Made by a program: the position numbers and the translations under genes. The notes beneath the pieces were generated by a model that saw only the letters and a list, made by a program, of their open reading frames with translations, made no database searches and had not been told where the DNA came from. A DNA stretch of 64,000 bases from Gerris lacustris (lineage: Eukaryota > Arthropoda > Insecta > Hemiptera > Gerridae): NCBI GenBank assembly GCA_951217055.1, contig OX578280.1:32865128-32929127 (forward strand). The letters are read 5' to 3'. Each line of letters starts with the position of its first letter. The first letter of the stretch is position 1. This document shows, in pieces, positions 1-64,000 of this stretch.

Positions 1-118
1 TCCCCCCCCTTATTGCCAATTTCACCCAGTAGTTAAGAAGGGGGCCTGGCGGCGCCCCCTAGACGTGGCGCCCGGGTCAGCTTGACCCGGTTGACCCCCC
101 CCCCCCCCCCCCCCCCCC
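1..118. mobile_element. Possible truncated DNA-transposon end with C run
   Basis: A GC-rich patch (GGGGCCTGGCGGCGCCCCCT, then TTGACCCGGTTGACC and about 24 C residues, 95-118) stands against very AT-rich flanks. Its style, GC-rich palindromic ends next to G or C homopolymers, resembles the ends of the two hAT-like elements elsewhere in the window. It is cut by the window edge, so no second end or target duplication can be shown. Confidence 0.3.
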
Positions 119-1652
119 ATTTGATTATCACAATAATCAAATGGTGATTTGATTATCACCATATAGCTCAGTCTATTTACCTAAGAAAAATTGCACAAAT
201 GATTTTTAAGTAGGTACTATTAGTGTAAATAAAATTGCCATTATATTTATATCCAACCAAAAATGAATTTTTTTCATAATAAAAGTTGTCAGTTATGTTG
301 TTAGCTTTTTAAAAATGTACTAGAAGCTCATAAAAATTTCATCATCAGAAAGCTTGGAAAATTTCCTTCAAAAAACCATGTATTTTTTACTTTCTCATAC
401 ATGAAGTATATATAAAGAGAAAGTATTGCGATGACAAAAAAAAAAATCCATTTTGAGAGATTTACATGTTATGAGGTCCTGGAGTCCTAAAGAGTGGTTG
501 AAGCCTAAACTATTGGGCGAACTACTGGGGGATTGCGGTGAAATTTGGTATACAAGTTCAGAGAAATCACATACCAAGGGCAAATGCATTTTAGCTCCAA
601 ATTTTGCCCCCCATTTTCTTGGTTACCCACCCCAAATTATTTAAATATGTAGTTATCCTCTTGTCTTAATAGTAATTTAGACAAAGGAATGCCCTATAAA
701 ATACACCTGATTTAATGATAGGATTAAGGATAATTGGGCATGTTTAACAAAAAACTATTTAAGACACATTTTTCCACATTGGCACTTTATTTTTAAATAG
801 CACTTTCTGTGTGTGAAAAAAATAATAATTAAAAATTAAAATAATTAACAGGCTTTGATTTTTTTTTAATATTTCTTTTTTATTATTAAACTCTTTTTCC
901 AAAAATACGACAGAAAAAACTGGGTCCGATTTTTTTAAAGTAAAAAAAAAAAATACAATATAAATTACAACCAAACTGCACTGAGTAAAAAATAAAAAAA
1001 AAAAACTTTCTCATCTTTCTGATCTCTTGCCTACCCCACATTATATTTGAATGAACAAACATAAAAAGAAAGCCATTTAAAAATAAGGGGAACAAAATAA
1101 AATACATATATTTAATATAATAATCACACCGAAATTTATGTCTCAAGTCTTTGTTATTGGATACATACATAATGTACATATATTTAGTATATATGTATAA
1201 TTTTAAAAAAAAATTGTTGTTTTATTTACAATACATGAAGAGACAAAATTGGTAACGAGTAAAAAGGTGAAAATTCAGATTTATTTACTTTTTTTCTTAA
1301 GTACTGTTAGTTATACAATTTGAAAATGTATTTGTTTGTCTTGCTTCAAAACAAATGGGGAGACAATAATGATGTTTTTTTTGTTGTTTTTTATATTATT
1401 TTTTGAAATATTTCAACTATAAAACAGTTAAAAGTAAATATTTATATATATATAATTACAATACATACAATTATTATTTATAATGTAACCTATTTATCCA
1501 TTTATAAAATAGACAAATGCGAATTGCACTCTTGTTTTAAACATTAAGTTGAGATCACTAAGTGCTTAACTTTTTTCAAATATTTAGATTTATTATTTTT
1601 TACAATTTTTTTTAATTTCGTTAAGTAAAAAAGCACTTTTTCCATTGAGAAT

Positions 1653-1658
1653 TTTATT
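1653..1658 (-). terminator. Candidate poly(A) signal for KDM3
   Basis: Reading the minus strand down from the stop codon, this is the first canonical AATAAA hexamer I found, about 0.9 kb into the 3' UTR. A variant ATTAAA lies at 1827-1822. In such AT-rich DNA several further hexamers occur by chance (for example near 1226 and 780), so the true cleavage site is undecided. Confidence 0.25.
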
Positions 1659-2160
1659 TTGAAAATAAAGGACAATACAGACAAATAAAAAACCCTAGCA
1701 TTGCCCCTTGGGGAAATAGTTTATAAACTTTTGTTTCCACCTAAAAAATAAACCTAATATCATCGTAGAAAAAAGTGAATAGTAGGGCAGGAATACGAGA
1801 TATTTATCTAATTAACTTTAGTTTAATTACATCATTATATACATGAAAAAAAAAAATTATAAACCCCCAGAAGAAGTAATATTAAAAAGAAAATATAAAA
1901 TTCATAAATTTGTATATTAACACCTCAAAATCTGGGGCAGAAATAAAAATAAAAAATTTCCATATTATGTATCGACCATTCTCAACTCTAACTTAATTCT
2001 TTCCATCTATTAATTTAAATACAAATAAGTAAAATAAAGCTTAAAAAAAGTTATAATATACAAATATAAACCTATATACAATACCATTATTTAAATATTT
2101 ACACTGCAACCGTAAATAACAAACAAAATAATAATTATACAGCACAGTCAAGTTATTTAA

Positions 2161-2162
<2 letters not shown>

Positions 2163-2234
<72 letters not shown>
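2163..2234. repeat. (TA)n microsatellite in KDM3 3' UTR
   Basis: About 36 uninterrupted AT dinucleotides. It lies about 0.3 kb past the stop codon, so it is probably transcribed as UA repeats in the mRNA tail. The small open frame across it encodes only an Ile-Tyr repeat and is not a gene. Confidence 0.95.
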
Positions 2235-2236
<2 letters not shown>

Positions 2237-2566
2237 TTTTTGAGAAAAAAATATAACAATGAATTTTTACAAGAAATGGTTTCATAAACCATAAAAAATA
2301 TTTATCAAACAAAAAAAATTAACAGAAAAAACTCTAATCATACTTTAAATCTATATATTACATACATTGTACAAAAACAAGTGACTTGAGGAAATAAATC
2401 CTCTAAAAAAGAATATACCTTTCAAAAATTGAAAATTTACCTACATATATACATAATCAAAATTTTAGATAAATATATACATATGTAGGGAGAAAGGAGG
2501 AATTGAAAACTTTAAAGCTATCTAACCGTGGTGAGGGTCATGGTTCCACCGTGGTTAGTCGGTGGG

Positions 2567-56342
<53,776 letters not shown>

Positions 56343-59300
56343 CTAAAACACCACCAAAAAAACATAAAATACACTCTCATTCATCTTATTTTTCATACTT
56401 TACAAGTTTTACCATAGAATAAATTATCTTAATTAAGCATGCCATGCAGGGTGATATATTGTCTTAGTAAAGTTAATAAAATTTAATTAGAACTCTGATA
56501 TGAAAAAAAGAGTGAGAGTTGACACACGACAAAAATCACATTTTCAATTCAACCTAAAATTCAATAATTAAGTACTATAAGAGAATACTAATGACATGAC
56601 AAAACTTTGCGTAATTTTGAAATTTATTTATTTTCGTATTGGTGTTTTATTTGTAATATAGGAATAAAATTTATGTTCAGAAGAAATCTGTTTACGTTAG
56701 AGGTCACGCCGTTGAATATGTTTTCACATGAAAGGATCACGGGTCCAGATGTAGACTGGAGGTAAGGGAAGCCAGAAAGAAGGCATGAGTTCTAAAGGCA
56801 GGTATACTCGAGGTCACACCTAACACCTGCCAGGCAGGGAGGATTACAAGAAAACTTGCCAACAGGTGGTCCCCAGGTCCCTTCCAGGCACCAGGCGCCT
56901 CCAAGAATCCGGATCTAACCAAACAATTTAAAGGATGGAAGGAATCGTTTAGATATATCAGGGACCTCCGTCCGACAATCCTACCAAACTACCAACGGAA
57001 GGACCCCCACCAGGTATTTTCAAGACTCATCTTCAGTATCTGCAACTTACTTTCGACAGGATATAAAAAAACAGGATTAAGCATAAAAAACCATGCTATA
57101 ATCCTCTCAAGCCCACAAGGCATTCAGGAATAATTTTGAAAACTAAATAAGAGAAAAAATAAATAATAAGACTTGAAAACCAGAATATAGGTCAATGACA
57201 ATATCATGATTCATAGTAGGTATATATACAGATTAACTCGTTGCAATTGATGGTCATGCTTTGAGCACGAAATGAAGGGCACTTTAACAAGAGTATTATT
57301 TGAAAATAACCGATTCTTATTGGTTTTTAAATAATACATTGCAAATAAATGCGTTTAAATCAAGCTTAAGTATAGATTTATTGATTGCAAGAGCCAATGA
57401 CACCTCTCATAAATGCTTAAATACACCAAATAAACCGTAAGAATTAATTTAATATTGAAAAAATTTAAGATAGATTTCAAGATAAAAGATACTTAAAAGA
57501 GCCTTCAACACTGTATACATACGATTTTTGTGCCATCACAATAATTTATGTATATGTACTAACCATCTCCCCCACGAGTGGCGCGGGGTTAATGCTAGCA
57601 ATCAGTGGCTGTATCCTATTGCTAACATATTGCATTATGATGTAGGCCATATTAATATTATTTTGAGTAAGGGAGAGGGTGTAGAAACTGGCCAACCACT
57701 ACAAAAGTTCTAGGCGTGACAAGGTTAAAATATGCTTGTTTATTAATTAATCTTTTAGGTCGAAAGTGTGTACTCAACAACATGTTTTCGACAACCTTAT
57801 ACAAATTATAGGTCATTTTAAAAATGGCGTAGAAAAAGAACGAATCAAGCACGAGAATATGCTCGATTAAAGTTGCCAAATTTCAAAATTTGGTTAAAAA
57901 ATATGTAAAAAAAAAACCTTTTTGTAATTTCCTCAAAGGTTTTAGCCAATTTCCGACCAAACACAAAAAAACCAGCGATTCTATATAGGTGGTTTAGAAG
58001 TACCCAATCATTTTGATTAGTGGGGGAGTGGGTTTTGTGACTTTATACATTTATGTTACTTTATACAAATAAATACATAATAATATGCACTGCGACATGA
58101 AAAAGTAATATACTAGGGTAGAGAGAAGTGAAAACGTTTAATTTTATTAGACGCCAAAAGTCACAACAAAAATATTTCAAAAATAGTGTGGTCAATCTTA
58201 TCTTGTTCGCTATCCTAGAGTAATTCGATGGCTTCAAATCCCCCCTTACAATAATTAGAAGACGATGCATATTGTAGATACTAAATTAAATTTAGTCTGA
58301 CATTATCATTATATTAATTTGATACTACAATTTCCTTAGCTTTATTTTATCTGCCTTTGTATTCGTAGAATAAAATGGAACAATGTAGCGTTGAATAAAA
58401 TAGCTGGCTCTGCTTTTACAGTATAAAACAACTTAAAGTGATTATACTTAAAAGTATTTAGTAAATTTCATAAACATATAATATTTTAATGAATAGGTAG
58501 GTATTCAGCTTTTATTTTCTTTTATCTCTTCAAATTATTTCCAAGTTAAAAGTTTTTAACACATTTATTTATTCTTAAAAACAATGTTATTTAAAAATAA
58601 ATATAAAATAACTGGCCAGCCACGAAGGAACCGGTCGTAAAACTAGAGCTATAAAAACCTTTTTTAAAATCTCAACTTCTAAAAACCCCTCTCTACCACT
58701 TAAAAATCATGAATAACCCAAAAGCAAGATTTTTTTTTTTTATTAAAAGGGAGAAGGGAGGAATAACTGGGAATTGGATGAAAAAAGAAACAAGTTCCAA
58801 AAAACCCCTCATAAAAATCGAGGTTGCATTCCCCGAAACGTTGCATCCAAGACACTTAAACTTGGGACAGCTTGATGGCAGACTCGAAACCACCTCTCTG
58901 TCATGCTATGGGAAACAGAATTCAGCTGTAAAAACTAGTTATTTTTTATGTTTAACAACTACATCGAATATATACGTTGAGGGTGAGGGCCGTGGAACAA
59001 AATAAATAGGGTAGGATAATGATTTAAAAAAAGATAAAAAAATATGTATTTTTAAAAACACTTTAAACCATAAAAATTTAGAAAGGCAATTTAAGTAAAT
59101 TATGGTATAAAATAAAATAATAATTAATACTAGAATGAAAGAAAGAGAAATAATAAATTGAGAGAGGTGTGAAAAAAGGATGTAATTATAAATTGTTAAT
59201 GTATAAATAATTAAATTAAGAATTAATTGTTTTCTATTCAGCCATGGGCATTGAATATTTTTTATAGTATTCTATTAATTATGAGGAAAAAACAATAATC

Positions 59301-61191
59301 TAAATTATTATCCGATATTCATTTATTGACAATACTTATTCACATAACGAGCCAAGAATAAAAACTATCGATAGAGCTATTTTTTTTAACTGGAATGCTT
59401 TTAACAATCGTAAGCTATAAAAAAACGTAACCAATGCAATAAAAAGGAAAAAAAGGGGTTTTTGGAAAAGGAAAGATTGAAAATGTTGCTTGGAGTAGCA
59501 AAAATAGGGAGAATGAGGTGTCAGGAGGGACGATACCGCTGATTCAGATGTCTTTCCGTAAGGGACTTGCAATACAGTCAAAATGCGCACAACAGTTTGA
59601 AAATCGAGACAAAACCAGACACGGCTTGCATCAGCAAGAAAACACTTTGTGACATCTAACAATGGAAAATGACAATGAAAACCAACACAAACTAAACCTT
59701 TATTGAAAGGAGTAACAATAAGACAAAGACAAATATCTCCAAACATGTCTAAATAAATGTTTGGGGATTCATAATTATTTCAACAAACTATGACACATGC
59801 ACTCTCTATATTTCAAATTAACTCTGAATTATCACAGATTTTATGAACATTTTACTCACTCATAACTCTTTTAAAAGCTTAATAAAACATATTTACTGAT
59901 TTTTGCTTTATTCAACCAAAAATCTTTAAAACGCAACACAAAACACAAATACATAAGTAACAAAATTTGATTTATAACTCTTCCATTTTAATATACATAC
60001 AATGAAAACTACCTAATTCATGTACAACGGACCAATTAATAGGTATTTCATATTTTATGAGAAAAATAGGAAAATCAATAAGTTCATAACACTTAAACAA
60101 CTATGTTACTATGAAGTGAAGAAACTGAATGACAATGTTGTGTTAAGTCCTTAAGTTGATTAGTTCAAATCAAAATCTCTGAATTTAAAATATCTTTTAA
60201 TTAAAATATTTAATAATGAATTCGTCATTTTTAATTACAGCAGAGGTAAATAAATAATTAAAATTCCCATAAAACAATTTGCTATAGCTTAAAGCTTTGT
60301 CATTAAAATTATTTAACAACCTACATGAGTAGAGAATAAATTTCAAACATCCGACCTCATTCAAATAAAATAAATAAAAATAACTATAATTAAATCACCT
60401 ACGCATTAATGTCAGTGAATAATCACCACTCAACATAATAACATGCAAATAAACTTATGTACCGTATGCCATAGTATTACATGAGACTCAATAATTCCTG
60501 GAATGAGAACCCATCAATAAAAATAAAGGCTATCGTACCGCATTCTTACCACGAAGTCTATTAGAGAGGAAAATACGCCTCTCTGATATTAATCATGAAT
60601 CATGACTAATATAAATATATAATTTAATGCCCGAGGATAAGGGATAAGACTGTTGCCACTTAAACATAATAAGATAAAAATTTGAAACTACTTATTTTAA
60701 AAGTATACTCAATATATTATACGACTCTTTTAAACCCGAAAATATTGCTATGATAAGAAATTAATAAAATAAATATTCTTATATTTTGTTCATTCTTTTC
60801 TTAAGACTCCGAGTAAGTTCAAAATAAAACCAATAATTAAATTAAATTAAAAATATAACACTAGGTATTTTTTAAGAACTAAATACTAAAAGAAAATTAA
60901 TAATTATTGGTAACATTTAACATCCATTCTTTTGTATGAATAGTAAAATAATTTAGAAAACGTGCAAACAATAGAACAATGTCACCTTGGAATACATTAT
61001 TTTAGGGCAAACATCGTTGTAGAGTTTCATGTATGATATTAGTCTATTATGAGTAGCACTCACTGCAAATACATGTATATGAAAATAAAAAATAAAATCA
61101 ATGAGATATTTAGGTCAAATTAAAACAAATTTCATACTAATTCTATTCATTTTAATTGAAATAAATTTATGAAATATCCAGGTCATGAATG

Positions 61192-61222
<31 letters not shown>

Positions 61223-62085
61223 ATAGTAAAAATGTATAACGATTAAAAAAATTGAGGGAAGATATTACAAAATAATACAATTTATTTCGTCCTTCGGGTG
61301 ACAAAAACATTAATCGCATGATTATATTAGGATGAGGTCTTGACACGTAACAATACAAAGCTGTTGTTAAAGATACAGCTGCTTCTCTAAAAGTAGGTAA
61401 TGTTAATAACTTTTTTGAAAATAACTAAATTATGTACGTACATATTTACTTATTTCATTTTTAAAAAAAAGTCAAATTAAAAAACTTTTTTACAACCTGT
61501 AACATTATCTCGCTTAAGAATTAATAATTTAAAAAAGTATAGAATTAAACAGTATTAAAAAATGCAACTAAACGAAAAAAAGAAAAATCCTGTCTGCTAT
61601 TAAAACAAATTTGTGGGAAAGATTGTAGTGTTTATCAATGAAGAAGAGGTTAGACCGGTTTGGCTTTCATCTGGATTTTTAATCAACCGGAGTAATTCTT
61701 TAGAAAAAAAAGTGTTGGATAAACTAACTCTCTAGTTCCTCTTAGAGCTTGAATACTAAAAGAAATTAATAGTAGGTCGGCACTGGCACCTAGATTATAC
61801 CAGTAGTTTCCCTTTCGCCTACGGTCAGAATTATTATATTATTAACAGTGTAATTGATCGTTTCATATTAATAGTGAAATTAAAATTAAAAGAAAAAAAA
61901 TATTCAGAAATTATATACATATATTACATACCTACGTATAAATGTATATTAACATGTATTCTTGACATAAAGGTTCAGTAAATATTGATAGCTTATTGAA
62001 CTTTTATAAAGCGGTTGACGTTAAGGGGATAATTCCAAGAGAGAGTTCGAACATGATATAAATATATATATAATATATTTATATC
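56343..62085 (-). other. Upstream intron or flank, no supported exon
   Basis: I searched the minus strand for an exon ending in phase 0 that could encode the Trp-rich N terminus of KDM3 proteins and found none. Less AT-rich pockets at 56740-57060, 57550-57720 and 58700-59000 have open frames without recognisable content. An A run occupies 61192-61220. Confidence 0.5.
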
Positions 62086-62125
62086 CCACACTAATGATAC
62101 ATCGAGAGATGTATCATTAGTGTGG
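62086..62125. other. Perfect 18-bp hairpin with GAGA tetraloop
   Basis: CCACACTAATGATACATC pairs perfectly with GATGTATCATTAGTGTGG around the four bases GAGA. In the plus-strand RNA the loop would be a GNRA tetraloop closed by C-G. No extension of the stem was found beyond 18 bp. At 40 nt it is short for a microRNA precursor. Confidence 0.7.
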
Positions 62126-62445
62126 TGTGATGTGTGAAGTATATGATCTTTTCGTCCAGTCGAGCCAATTTATCATGAAATTGCTGAATTATTTGCAAAG
62201 TTCCAAGGAAGAGATAGTAAATCTTTAGGCACAAAAGAATAATTTAAAAAAACAGAGGTCATCTGGGGAACAAAAATAATAAAATAGCAGAAATGCATAA
62301 GAATGAAAAAGAAACAAAAAAAAAAAAAAAAATCGGGAAGTATAAGAAGGGCCATCAGCAGTGAAATGTTGAATACGGCAAGACAATAGAACTGACACAG
62401 GTCGTTTTTATTTAGAAACAACAATAGACTGAGAAGGGGAAAGAA

Positions 62446-63683
62446 ATATAGAGATGATTAGTGTGACGTCACAACAGCTTTCGAAAATTTAACTCAGTGT
62501 TTGTTATGTTCCTTTTTCTTATCACCTCTTATCAAACCCATGTAAAATGAATGGGAGAATTTTCTCAACTTTTTAAATAATTAATTATTAAATTATTATT
62601 AATTTATAAGAGTTTTCACCCTTTGAACATTGTTGTACCAAGTCTTTTTTAACGAGTGTAACAAAGAAAACATTAAAAACTTTCGTTTCAGTTATTTAAA
62701 ATGAGTATTTGTGTGAAGGGTCATAACATCGAAAAAGCTATTTGAGTTAATAATCTTTATACTTGATTTTTTGTATTTCCTGTTGCCATAAAAATTCACA
62801 GGGTGTGTTCGTGTTCATATTGTGTGTCCGAAAATAAATTTTTCTCAAGTTTTGAAACTCAATGAAGTATACTCAGGGTACAGGACTTGTAGAAAGATAG
62901 TGATACTTAATCTGCTAGGTAATGAAAGATTATTTGCTAATAATAGTTTGTTCCTGGTTACTTACAATGTGCATTATATTTAACCGATGTTGGACCATAA
63001 TTATATACTATACAATAGATTAATAGATCACTGACCATCATAGGAAAAAGACGTTGATGACGAGACAATGAGCAGACTGTTATTACTATTATTATTTGTG
63101 TATTTTTTGTTATCTATATTAACGAGTATAATAATATAAGATATGAGTGTCTCGCATGTATACTTGTTTAAAATTTTGATTAAAAAACTAATTTAATACA
63201 TTAATTTAATATTACTTAAGTACTCTGACATACTTTTACGAAGAATAGCTTTGTCCTCCGAAAAAAATGAAGTATAGATGAAATTTTCATAACGCTCGAG
63301 AAGGTGGAAGACAATATTATACAAACTAAAATAGAAAAACGATTTAAAAAATAAACAATAAATAAGAACGGACCCGGACGGTATCACCACAATAAAACAC
63401 ACTCGCAATAATACTTTTTTAAACCACTAGAACGGCAATTTTTAATGTTTTCTTATCTTATATTGTTAAAATAGACTTAGTATAATAACGTTCAAAGGTT
63501 GAAAAGTCTTATAAATTAATAATAATTTAATAATTAATTATTTAAAAAGTTGAGAAAATTCTCCCATTCATTTTACATGGGATTGATAACAGGTGATAAG
63601 GTAAAGGAACCTAAACAAACCGAATCGAATACATATCGAAAGCTTACGCCATCTTGTGACGTCATTACTAATCATCTCTATAT
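62446..63683. mobile_element. Element with long (about 260-bp) terminal inverted repeats
   Basis: The sequence from ATATAGAGATGATTAGT (62446) to about 62710 reappears inverted and diverged at about 63420-63683. Shared landmarks in order are GTGACGTCAC, GCTTTCGA, GGTTCC, TTATCACC, CCCATGTAAAATGAATGGGA, GAATTTTCTCAACTTTTTAA, CTTTGAAC and GAAAACATTAAAAA. The 0.7-kb core has no transposase. TA occurs at both outer edges, compatible with a TA target duplication but too short to prove. This looks like a foldback or long-TIR MITE. The 65-codon frame across the right arm is an artefact. Confidence 0.8.
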
Positions 63684-63783
63684 AGTTAGAAAAGGGGTAG
63701 GGAGGAAAAAAGATACGTCTTTTTATAAGAGCGACACATTATACTGAGATTGTAAAGGAAGCTTTTGTTTTCAAGATCTAATC

Positions 63784-64000
63784 ATGAGAGAATCAAGCGT
63801 TGTAGCGACTCCGGTGCGTGACCTATTTCAGTATATAATGACTAGGGGTAAGAGAGGTCGAGAGCTAGACGTGACTGCCTGCCTTCAGGTTCAACTAGTC
63901 ATCCAGGCTATAGACAGAATTAACCCACCGCTTTCAAAGACGCATCACGAAAACGTTTCCCCTTTACTTCTTACCTTTAACCTGGGTAGACCGAAAAGGA
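63784..64000 (+). other. Unidentified open frame running off the window end
   Basis: ATG at 63784 followed by 71 further codons with no stop before the window ends, in sequence much less AT-rich than the surroundings. The start reads MRESSVVATPVRDLFQYIM, then a mixed, non-repetitive sequence including VQLVIQAIDRINPPL. I recognise no family. The opposite strand has no comparable open frame. It could be the first exon of a neighbouring gene, a transposon gene fragment or chance. Confidence 0.25.

Larger units (their letters stand above)
1..2566. other. 3' UTR of KDM3 and 3' flank, no other gene seen
   Basis: AT-rich sequence with many A and T runs. The part nearest 2566 is presumably 3' UTR. 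Short open frames here translate to Phe/Ile/Lys-rich strings with no family resemblance. The far end (1-118) differs sharply, being GC-rich with a C run, and is annotated separately. Confidence 0.6.

Noticed and set aside
2041..2292. 83-codon frame across a TA tract
   Set aside because: It encodes an Ile-Tyr repeat produced by the microsatellite.
56737..56922. Candidate upstream KDM3 exon in a GC-richer pocket on the minus strand
   Set aside because: The 61-residue frame shows no KDM3 N-terminal features, and no donor/acceptor pair gives the required phase-0 junction.
63550..63747. 65-codon plus-strand frame
   Set aside because: It lies across the right arm of the long-inverted-repeat element and exits its boundary.

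Overview
This is eukaryotic, animal-type DNA. It is very AT-rich, with long introns, TA microsatellites, a satellite array and several DNA-transposon insertions. It carries one clearly recognisable gene, a KDM3/JMJD1-family (JHDM2) JmjC histone H3K9 demethylase, read on the minus strand. The protein style (Gln-, Pro- and Ser-rich linkers with a conserved KDM3 zinc finger and JmjC core) and the intron/transposon landscape suggest an arthropod, perhaps a crustacean such as a parasitic copepod. The species guess is inference only.

The gene runs from about 56.3 kb down to its stop codon at 2567-2569. I could place eleven exons. All have GT donors and AG acceptors, and the reading phase joins correctly at every junction. 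Together they encode 1599 residues plus a stop. The most upstream exon seen (56047-56342) begins at a splice acceptor, so the first exon(s), the start codon and the main promoter lie further upstream, probably beyond 64 kb. Order in the protein: Ala-rich segment; charged coiled coil; a 733-codon exon of disordered sequence carrying a CtBP-type PLDLN motif, two SUMO consensus sites, basic and AT-hook-like tracts and a conserved CxxC region; KDM3 linker; Cys-rich zinc finger; JmjC domain with the iron ligands H1364, D1366 and H1495; C-terminal Pro/Thr tail.

Layout: 1-2566 is 3' UTR and flank. 2567-5215 holds five compact exons encoding nearly all of the JmjC domain. 5216-11505 is an intron filled by a satellite array (220-bp monomers, partly in a 432-bp dimer) interrupted by a 1425-bp hAT-like element with an 8-bp target duplication. 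11506-15832 holds the JmjC-leading exon, zinc-finger exon, linker exon and giant exon. 15833-30635 and 30808-56046 are introns of 14.8 and 25.2 kb around a single 172-bp exon. They hold TA microsatellites, a second hAT-like element (40838-42228), a Helitron-like element (about 45.7-46.5 kb), hammerhead-like relics and several GC-rich pockets that could be promoters or enhancers. 56343-64000 is upstream intron or flank with a perfect 18-bp hairpin (62086-62125), a long-terminal-inverted-repeat element (62446-63683) and an unidentified plus-strand open frame running off the window end.

I found no tRNA or rRNA, CRISPR array, operon or prokaryotic-style system. The most interesting material is repeat architecture inside the demethylase gene.
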